Below the pieces are notes generated by a model. It saw only the letters and a program-made list of their open reading frames with translations. It made no database searches and had not been told where the DNA came from. A stretch of 64,000 nt of DNA, taken from positions 99,540 to 163,539 of the forward strand of contig NHNW01000078.1 in assembly GCA_002786025.1 (NCBI GenBank), read 5' to 3'. This document shows positions 30,924-39,300 of the stretch, piece after piece. The position numbers and the translations under genes were made by a program. Each line of letters begins with the position of its first letter. The first letter of the stretch is position 1. The DNA is from Zasmidium citrigriseum. Lineage: Eukaryota; Ascomycota; Dothideomycetes; Mycosphaerellales; Mycosphaerellaceae.

Positions 30924-32510
30924 ATGTCCACGGTACCCGATGTCGACACGATGGACGAGAAGAAGAAGGAGAAGAAGACGCTGCACTCCTGCCCGGCGGA
31001 GCTGCTCGAGCAAGTCGCCGAGAATGTCTACACGAAAGACAAATACAGCAATAAGGTCTCTTGGGACGATCTGCTGGCTTTTCGCCTAGTATCAAAACAG
31101 GTGTCCAGCGCCATCGACCGAGTGTTCTTGCGCGCATAATTCACTGAGCGCCACCACCTGCTGACGGTCGACTCGCTCAAGGCTCTCGGCAACATTACGT
31201 CGGCACCTCGTATGTGCAAGAAGATCGAAAAGCTTACGCTGAGCATTCCATGGCTCAAAGACCTCTTCATTCCTCGCCACAATTACGCTCCATTCGGCAC
31301 TTGGGGCTACTACCAACGCAACCGGGTTGAGAGGTCGGCTAAACGTGACAAGATTTGGGCGGCATGGGAAGAGCAGAGCGAGTCCCTGACCAACGGATAT
31401 CGAGCGAAGACATTGATCGAAGATGCCTTGCGCAATATTGCGTCAACTCATAACATGTCTGGTTGCCTGAACCTTCGACTGACTACTGATTGGAGTGCTT
31501 GGAGAAGTTCAGTGCACGGTCACAAGGGCCTTGAGAACATCCTTGGCGTAGGCATCTCAGGCTATCCAGAGAACAACCGCTACGAACCTTTGATCACGGT
31601 TGAGCACGCCACCTTCATCGTTCTCGACGCAGCCGGTCGCTCTGGTGTTCTGCTCGAGGAACTCCATCTACCAGGACAGCCTCCTCGTCAGTCAGAGATA
31701 CCGACCATCGACCAATGTCTGATTTCAGGAAATTCCCTCGCCCGACCCCTGTCCAGAGTTACGGCACTGAGTCTCAGTGCTCACATCCTCGGTGGTGATT
31801 GGCTGCCCACGACATGGATGAAGCAGTTCCAAGAACATTCACCTACCTGGTTCCCTTCACTAACCAGCTTGACCGTCTCTGCTCATTTGTCGTTCCAGTG
31901 GCTCGCGGACACGTTCGCGTCACAAGAGCTGAGGAAGATCGAGATCAAAGACGACTGCACGGAAGGACGAATCGAACCGCAGGACATCATTGATTTCCTG
32001 GAGAAGCATTACCGCTCTCTCGAGCACTTCCACATTTCCAGTTGGGGCCTGTCCGACAGTTGGAAGTACGTTGATCAAGATCCTTTGACGGCTGTCGTAC
32101 TTCTGGTCATAGAGCATATGTTACTGCCAAAGCTGGAGCTGCAAGGATGAAGGAATCGATATCACTTCCACGTCACTTGGACTGAAGAGTTCGATGCGGA
32201 GTTTGCTGGATTGCTGGACAGACTTGCTGAGGCTGAGGAGGAGGACGATGATGACAGAGCAGACATTATTGAGTACAATGCGTACCACAACTGTGACTTC
32301 GGGTATGATTCCACCGATTCGCTCGACGATGCCATCGAAAGTGAGCGTCGCGAGAAGGATGGCGATGACAACAGCCGCGACAAGTACAGCAGCGACGGTG
32401 ATCTCGAGGATCAGCAAGAACTAGAGGTCGATGTCCACGAAGACGAAGACGGTAAAGGTGTCGCGAGCGGTGATGAAGAGTCAGAGGCTGAGGAGGCACT
32501 TCTGGTCTGA
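30924..32510 (+). pseudogene. F-box-like gene with two in-frame stop codons
   Basis: One continuous reading frame of 529 codons is broken by TAA at codon 72 (31137-31139) and TGA at codon 409 (32148-32150). All three segments are in the same frame and read as natural protein. Segment 1 has an F-box-like helix set (HSCPAELLEQVAENVY, WDDLLAFRLVSKQVSSAID). Segment 2 continues with ERHHLLTVDSLKALGNITSA and leucine-rich-type pieces such as FPSLTSLTVSAHLSFQWL and HYRSLEHFHISSW. Segment 3 ends in an Asp/Glu-rich tail. No splice sites remove either stop. Both stops are single C-to-T changes away from CAA and CGA. Functional F-box proteins link substrates to SCF ubiquitin ligases; this copy would give only a 71-residue product. 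Sequencing error is the alternative. Confidence 0.65.
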
Positions 32511-32630
32511 AGAGCGGGCAGGAACATTCTTCGCTTCAAAACGCGATCAGGGAGCGAGGACTGCGTGCTTAGATTGCCGACTTTGCTTGTTCGTTTGCTT
32601 GCTGTATAATAGAAACTCCCAATAAGAACA

Positions 32631-34742
32631 TCAACCAACACAATACGTACTCTTACTCCTCAACCAAACCCCATACCTCCAAAGCAACACCGGCGCCACC
32701 ATCCCCAACGTCAAACTAATAAACCCCAGTAATGAATTCCCCCAACCAACCCCAAAGTGATCATACATCGCCGGGGCAAACAACGGAAACGAGAAGCCAC
32801 ACATCGTGCGTACGAAAGCCGCCGCGCCAGTCGCAGAGGCAGCGTATGTAGTATACGTATCCACAACATACCCCTGAGCACAATTGAAGCAGACGATGAG
32901 GCCGATGGCGAGGATGGCGCAGCCGATGTTCGGCACGATCCAGTGGACTTCGTAGTGCGCTGACCAGCCGTAAATAAAGATGCCGATGGGGATTAGTAGC
33001 GAAAAAGGGAGGACGAGTGGCAGGCGGTACTCCGGGAGACCTTTTGTGGGATCTATCATTGATCGAGCAGTGCCTTGACGTCGGACACCTGGGATTGTTG
33101 GGGTTCGTCGAGGGACGGGTTTCCTGGGGATGGAGTGAGGAGACTGCGGCGATTGAGCTAGGGGTAGGAGACTGTCGTGACCAGCCTTTGACTTGTGTTG
33201 CCGGAAGGTCTTCCACGCTTGGATAGTATTTCTCAAGGACGATGGATCGACCTCGTGGACTTTGCACCAGGTATAGATCTTGTCTTGCATGAGACCGGAT
33301 ATCTGCAGACCGACGACGAACCCGATGCCGAGTGAGAGGTAGTTCAAGCTGGCTCGGCCGACGTCCATATCATAGGCGTCCTCAAAGACCATGGGAAAGG
33401 TGGCGAAGACGAGGTACATCAGACCGTACTGATATCCTCTGAATAACGCCATGGCTTGCAATGCCGGCTGAGTCGTGAGCATGATGAATGGGCGGACGAT
33501 GGCCTTCATGAGGATCTCCCTCATGGAGTGATCTGGCGTTTCCCATTTGGTGTGGAGGTCTTGATTCCCAGTTGATGCTCTGAGCTTCTTTGCTTTGACC
33601 TTCAGGATCGTTGGGTGGTGCGTCTCACGGAGTAAGAGGAAGCAAGCAAGTTGGACGGCCAGGTCAAAGATGCTCGTCGCCCAGAACACCCAGCGCCAGG
33701 TGATGTACTGCGTCATATAACCTCCCATGATTGGTGCGGTCGCTGGTGATAAGAAGGGCATGAGGCTGTATATTGCTGTGGCCAGGCCTCGTTCCCCGGC
33801 TTTGAAGCAGTCGCTGAGAATGCCTCCTCCGATCTGGACAAGTCAATGACCGTCTTCATGCTGTGCTTTGGAGGCGACATACCGCTTGGGGAGCACTGCC
33901 ACCAATACCGCTAAGAAAACGAAAGGCCATCATCTGTTGCTTGTTCTTCGCAAAGCCACAAGCAGTGTTGAAGATGAGAAAGATCATGTTCGCTCCTTGC
34001 ATGACTCTGACTCGACCGAAGACTTCAGATAACGGGCCTATGCAGTAGTCAGCGTGTGCCCATATAGGAAGTGATTGAATGACTAACCCCAGAGAAAAGG
34101 ACCTATGGCAAAAGCAAGTAGAAAGATCGACATGACCAGGAACTCTTCAATGTCAGACTCGATATCGAAGTCATCGGAGATCTCTTCCAATGCAGGGGCG
34201 ACCATGGTAGATGCCATAGGTGCAATGAACGCAAACATGGCGATAAGAATCGTCGAGGTCCAGCGTCGATGAGCTGGCCAGTTGTGAGGATTGAGCGGAT
34301 CATCTTTGTCCCATGTTACTAAATTGGTGTCTTTTGGCGGTTCTGTTGCCTCTGGCTGTATCTGGGTAGGCTGTCGACTGGGAGCTTTGTGTCTGATCGA
34401 TGGTAAACGAGCAGGAGCAGGTAGGATATTCTGAAGCTGCCGTTCCCAGTAAGGCTCTTCCCTGTAACCAGGGTGGAAAATAGTGATAGAAGACCGTCCT
34501 GTTTCATCATGGGCATCATCTTCATCCTCGTCAACATAGGATTCGATAGTACTGCGTCGAATGATCTCTGGTCGATAATTTTGGTGCTGTTCCATTTCTG
34601 GTACTTCGTCATCGTGCTCCTCGTCGTCGTAAGAAAGCTCCGAGTGCAACTCGTCGGAGCAGCGAAGGGGCTCATGATCTTCAGGCCCATAGCTGCTCGA
34701 GGGTCGGGGAGATGTGCGAGTATCCTCGTGAGGGTGTGCCAT
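32631..34742 (-). CDS. MFS drug:H+ antiporter (DHA1 type)
   Basis: Three exons (34742-34088, 34037-33883, 33833-32631; introns 50 and 49 nt) give 670 residues. The start is set at MAHPHEDTRTSPRPSSS; an ATG 27 codons upstream remains possible. An acidic, disordered N-terminal ~165 residues precede DPLNPHNWPAHRRW, the typical DHA1 entry motif. Twelve helices follow, with FLWG joined to PLSEVFGRVRVMQ across intron 1 (motif A region) and GGSAPQA joined to IGGGILSDCF across intron 2; then WRWVFWATSIFD. The central loop between helices 6 and 7 is unusually long, about 80 Ser/Pro/Arg-rich residues. Family members export drugs, polyamines or fungal metabolites across the plasma membrane. The substrate is unknown. 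It is convergent with the F-box pseudogene. Confidence 0.88.
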
Positions 34743-36461
34743 GGCGTGAATGATGAAACGAATGTGATGCAACCAACGAGTGTATTGGCGTAGGGCGTCT
34801 GAGGGCTGCCTCAACATCAACATATACCTTTCGTCTCCCTACATCACCCTCATTGGCGTACGACGTGGACGCATCTGGTGAGTGCGCCACGCCTGAGGCA
34901 CTGCCTCATAGGTACAATCGAGCCGCGACAGCATCGCGAGGCTGTCATCGCCGTATGCACGATGAGCTATTGTTTCATCCTCAGCCAGTTCATGAACGCA
35001 AGTACTGCGCCCGGTCCTTGGGAATGCCTTGGGGGATCTGCAGGTCCAGCCGGTCCTGTCTACGCGCTCCCGTCCCGATCATTTCCTGACGGCCAAGGGT
35101 CGAGATGTCTCTTGACGAACGGCGGAAAGTGCGCTACTATCCCACGACATGCACAAGAGCCCAGTAATTGTGGCTTGAGTAAATGTGAGTCTTGAGATTG
35201 TCGTGTGACCACCTGCTTCTTTGACATTCGGGAAGGCCGAAGATATGCACTTCAACGCCCATTCGATGGATCCTACACGGCGGATAAGACGGTGACAAGA
35301 GGTGAAGAGATACCTTGTGCAACCATGGCGTTGCCGCAACACCCTTACTGCATCCCACGGATTGTTAGCATCACTCATCCCATGAATGTGCTCAGGCATC
35401 TGAAGTATTCCTTTCTTGAGATGTCTGAGGATACGGTGTGGTGGAAGCGGAATATGTCGGGGTTGACGAGTGTCTGGTGGCGGAGTTGGGCTGGGCAGCA
35501 GCACGCCAATGCTCCAAGATTCTTCTTCCCAAGACATCACCACCTCAATTGACTTTTCCTGACACGTGGAGTAGCACAAGAGGCGCTGAGAGTATTCCTT
35601 TGGGGCGCACGTCGCACAATCATTCGCCGCGATTGAGATCACGAAATTGCCAGTACTGCCACGACTAAGTGGATACCAACACCAGACGTGTCGTGCTTCT
35701 CCGTGATCGATCATGGCCAGTCGAATGCAATTAGCCTTTCGAAACGCTCGAATAAAGAATTGAGATGTGATGGCTGGTGCTGAACAAGCCGCCAAGTTGA
35801 CACAGCCTGTCATCGCCATGGAATGCCATGAAGAAGCTCGCGAGACAGATTCACGGACAGTCGCTTGTCATCTTGGACTCAGGCCGGAGTTCTGACGATG
35901 GGTCTTGTAACACCTTGAAGATAGGTACACCGTCTATGCAGGTCCAACAAGCCACCACAAGCTGTCGTGTGCTTCCCTGCTGAATTGGACAGGAGCAGTC
36001 GATGTCGGTGTCATTAGCCATGTGGGATGAGCTGGACCTGCATCCAGTGACCCTGAATAGATGATGTCGTCGCGTGCAGAGCTATTCGAGGTTTCTTGGA
36101 AGGCCCTGAGAGCTGAGTTCGCCTTCGCGATGAAGGCCGATGTCAGGTAGGTCAAGTGGTCATTGGTGAATGATGCTGAATGCGTATTCCGGAGGCGGCT
36201 TGAGATAGAGGTTTCAAGGCTGTGCATGCGATGTCAGGACCAGTCTTTCGTCAGGAGGGCCAGAGGAGAACCAGTCTTGTCGTCGTCGAGCGCATCGAGT
36301 ATATAGAGAGAGTTTTGATCCGCATCCTCAAGTTATCATGTTCATCGCCCTCGACAACATTCGCTTACAATCACATTCGCTCTTGACAAACACAGTCGTT
36401 CTTGACATATCCAACGAAAGTCAACATCCCTCATCTCGTCACATCAAGCATTTCATCCAAC
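34743..36461. other. 1.7-kb region without a supported gene
   Basis: Several overlapping open frames exist on both strands, the longest 35819-35079 on the minus strand, but none has consistent natural composition. A different minus-strand frame at 35524-35375 reads as 49 protein-like residues before a TGA, so this may be a decayed gene. No repeat or RNA gene was recognised. Confidence 0.35.
36300..36306 (+). promoter_or_regulatory. Possible TATA element of the glycerate kinase gene
   Basis: TATATAG about 156 bp upstream of the ATG at 36462. Supported only by position and consensus. Confidence 0.3.
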
Positions 36462-37769
36462 ATGGGCGTTGCAATCACTCCAGCAGACCGCATCACTCTC
36501 GTCAAGCGTATCGGTTCCGGACGCGAGGAGCCGCGCATCTTGATTTGCCCATCTGGCTTCAAGGAGAGTCTGCAGCCCGGGCAGGTTGCAGACTTCATCG
36601 AAGCAGGGGTCCTCAGAGCCCAGCCGAACTGCATTCTCAAGAAAGCACCCATGGTCGATGGCGGTGAGGGTTTCACTGAAGCCCTTGTTGCATCGACACA
36701 TGGAGAGATTCATCGTCTGGAAGTGACCGGTCCTGTTCGAGAGCCTGTCGCATCACACTATGGTTTCCTTGGGGGGACGCCAACGAAGACAGCCGTCGTG
36801 GAAATGGCGGCAGCAGCAGGTCTCAGTCTGGTTCCAAGAGAGCAACGCAACCCTCTTCACACGACTACTTTCGGTGTGGGCCAGCTGATCAAGGCGGCTC
36901 TCGACGAGGGCGCCGAGCGAATACTTCTTGGTTGTGGTGACTCGGGAACTTGTGATGGAGGGATCGGAATGGCTCAAGCGTTGGGCGCCCGCTTCTTCAC
37001 CAGCACCGGCGAAGAGATTCCTGAGGCGCTTGGTGGAGCCTCCCTTTCAGATTTGGCTGAAGCTGATCTGTCTGGTCTCCACCCTCGCCTCCAGCACGTC
37101 AAGATTGACGTGGCCTGCAACTGGCACAATGTGCTCTGTGGACCAAAGGGCGTGGCTCGCGTGTTCGGTCCTCAAAAGGGGGCTTCTCCGGATGAAGTTG
37201 AGCTTTTAGCTTCGGCGATGGATGCAGTGGCCCATATCGTCGGCAATGTCGTGGGTAGAGACATCTCGTGTGAGCCTGGCATGGGTGCTTCAGGTGGAAT
37301 GGGGGCCGGCCTTCAGCTCATTGGTGCCACTCTGCATCCGCGATTCGACATCATCACGAGGTTCCTCAACATGAATGATCTCATCCGCGATTGCGACCTC
37401 GTCATCACAGCCGAGGGTGGTATTGACAAGCAGACACCAAAGGGAAAGATCCCAGGAGAGGTCGCTCGCCTTGCCAAGCTTCGTGGTGTTCCCGTCATCG
37501 CGCTTGCTGGTACTGTCGGGGTTGGAGCTGAGGCCAATTACAAGGCGGGTATCGATGCGTATGCGTCCATTCTCCAAGGACCAGTCACGTTGCAGGTGGC
37601 CATTGCACAGGCGGAGAGGCTTCTGACTGATGCGGCGGAGAGTGTGATGCGGATGGTGATGGTTGGGTGGTCCTTGAAGAAGGCCATCTCTCCAACTGTC
37701 GCTGGAAAGACAGACTCGACCGCGGAGGTCAAGTTGATGGTCAGGCGCGCCAGGACCTTTGGTTATTGA
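36462..37769 (+). CDS. Glycerate kinase, GlxK (bacterial class II-like) family
   Basis: Single exon, 435 residues, start at MGVAITPADRITLVKRIGSG; upstream in-frame codons begin only with TTG. Family motifs in order: ILICPSGFKESLQPGQVADF, APMVDGGEGFTEALV, VEMAAAAGLSLVP, TTTFGVGQLIKAALDEGAER, ILLGCGDSGTCDGGIGMAQA, GASGGMGAGLQLIGATL, DLVITAEGGIDKQTPKGKIP and VPVIALAGTVG. These are the conserved blocks of the GlxK glycerate kinase family (Gly_kinase). The enzyme phosphorylates D-glycerate with ATP, feeding glyoxylate- or serine-derived carbon into glycolysis; family members give 2- or 3-phosphoglycerate, and which one cannot be read here. No targeting peptide, so probably cytosolic. The family is best known from bacteria but is also found in fungi. 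Confidence 0.9.
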   Translation: MGVAITPADRITLVKRIGSGREEPRILICPSGFKESLQPGQVADFIEAGVLRAQPNCILKKAPMVDGGEGFTEALVASTHGEIHRLEVTGPVREPVASHYGFLGGTPTKTAVVEMAAAAGLSLVPREQRNPLHTTTFGVGQLIKAALDEGAERILLGCGDSGTCDGGIGMAQALGARFFTSTGEEIPEALGGASLSDLAEADLSGLHPRLQHVKIDVACNWHNVLCGPKGVARVFGPQKGASPDEVELLASAMDAVAHIVGNVVGRDISCEPGMGASGGMGAGLQLIGATLHPRFDIITRFLNMNDLIRDCDLVITAEGGIDKQTPKGKIPGEVARLAKLRGVPVIALAGTVGVGAEANYKAGIDAYASILQGPVTLQVAIAQAERLLTDAAESVMRMVMVGWSLKKAISPTVAGKTDSTAEVKLMVRRARTFGY

Positions 37770-39300
37770 ATGGAGGGGCGGTATACCCAAGGACGTAACG
37801 ATTTCGGTAATGTAGGCAATGGAATAGAAGGGCAATTCTTTTTTCTCTGTGAGTCGAATAGTAGCATTTGCCTACCTCCCATCAATCAGCGGCATCTCTT
37901 GCATCCATGTTTATTGGTGCGATATCGCTGGAAGTGGTGGTGCAAGAGATCCACCAACTCTCATTGTTCAACGCTCCTGCATCCAGCCGTGGATGGCTTC
38001 TTGACGTGTTGTGCTCCATGCGGTGTTGTTGAGTTGACCGATAGTGACAAAACCCTAGATTTCGGAGACGCATTTTTGGACGGATTGTTTTCGAAGCCGT
38101 AGTAAACGACTGTCCTTTTCCCGAATCAAGATGTACAAAGTGATCTCAAAGACCTCGCAAGTGAGAAGATCTGAGCAGGCCCTAGCAAGGCACGTGATCA
38201 AGTCGCGTGACCGTCGGTCCGTCAAGCTCCGGCGCTAACAGCACGGTCCACGTCGCAAGTTTAAAAACTCGAGCTTCCTCCTTGCTCAACCTGCTTCCTT
38301 TCTTCTTCATACTTACCTTGAGGGGGTTTCGGAAGCTCATGAATCTCCGGGCCCGTCATGTCCTCCTGCATTGCACAGCGCGGCGAGGAGATGGCGCAAG
38401 TCTCCTTCGGGGGCCTTGGCCTCGTAATTTTTGCTGGCCACCTTCGGGTACCCATTTTTCATCAGTTCCTGGCCTCACGAGGTCGGGGTTGGAGAAGAAT
38501 GTTCTTATATCACTTGACGGAGATGGATGGCAGAGAAAAAGCTCCCTCACGAAGAGTGATGATGCTGCCGCCGCCGCCGCTTGTGGACGACGCGTTTGGA
38601 AGCCAGAGACGCGCCGAGTCAAGAACTGCATATGGGCGATGAAGCATTGCAAGAGCGACAATTTCAACAGTTTGGATGCACGATCATAAGCCTACCACCG
38701 TCTGCTCATGAATGACCTCCAGGACCCCGTACCGATGACACTCTTGCTGGCGCTGACGCCTCCAGGCAGTCACCACATCACAGCTGAAGCAAGCGATTCC
38801 TCGATACCGGCGACTAAGCTCCAGCAGCTATTCAGCACATGCAAAGAGATGGATGATATGGACATGACAAAGACTGCTCGTCGACTCTGCTCGTGCTCTG
38901 GAGGCCTCGTCGCCCTTCGCCAGACTGCCACAGTCTCGAGAAGGCTTCCGGCGCGGAAGGGTCAGAACAAGGAGCTTGATCGGTACCAACAGCGACACGC
39001 CGGATCTTCAAGGCGTGTAGGGCCAAGAAGTGCTCGAGAAGTGACGCTGCTGCAGATGAGAAGAGAAGCACATCTGTCGCACGACGCCATTGGAAGGGGT
39101 TGTCTCGTCCATCACGATGTTACGCGATCAAAATACTCCTCGCCTGCACCACCACATTGTGGCCTCACTCACCCACAATCCAAAAGGCACTGGCACTACC
39201 CATCACTCATTGTCGCATAACAGCCGGCACGGGGAAACAGTTTGTAGAAGCCCCGAGCAGACGACAGAGACATTTGAAAGAGTTGGATTCTCCATTACAC
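37770..39300. other. 1.5-kb region without a supported gene
   Basis: Short frames on both strands (for example 38207-38689 and 38708-39220, plus strand) have no motif, no signal peptide and no natural repeat structure. A short GCC-repeat lies near 38567-38580. No tRNA-like B-box was seen. Confidence 0.4.

Noticed and set aside
31137..32150. A-to-I mRNA editing as explanation of the F-box stops
   Set aside because: TAA would need two edited bases, and such editing is known from sexual-stage transcripts of other ascomycete groups; simple nonsense mutation is more economical.
35079..35819. 246-codon minus-strand open frame
   Set aside because: Composition is not protein-like (scattered Cys/His/Arg/Pro), it has no motif, and another frame in the same stretch looks more natural.
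35934..36227. 97-codon ATG-initiated frame upstream of the glycerate kinase
   Set aside because: No motif, short, and within the probable divergent promoter. Cannot be supported without transcript evidence.
38207..39220. Two plus-strand frames of 160 and 170 codons
   Set aside because: No recognisable domain. Rich in Arg/Ser/Pro, like shadow frames, with competing frames on the other strand.
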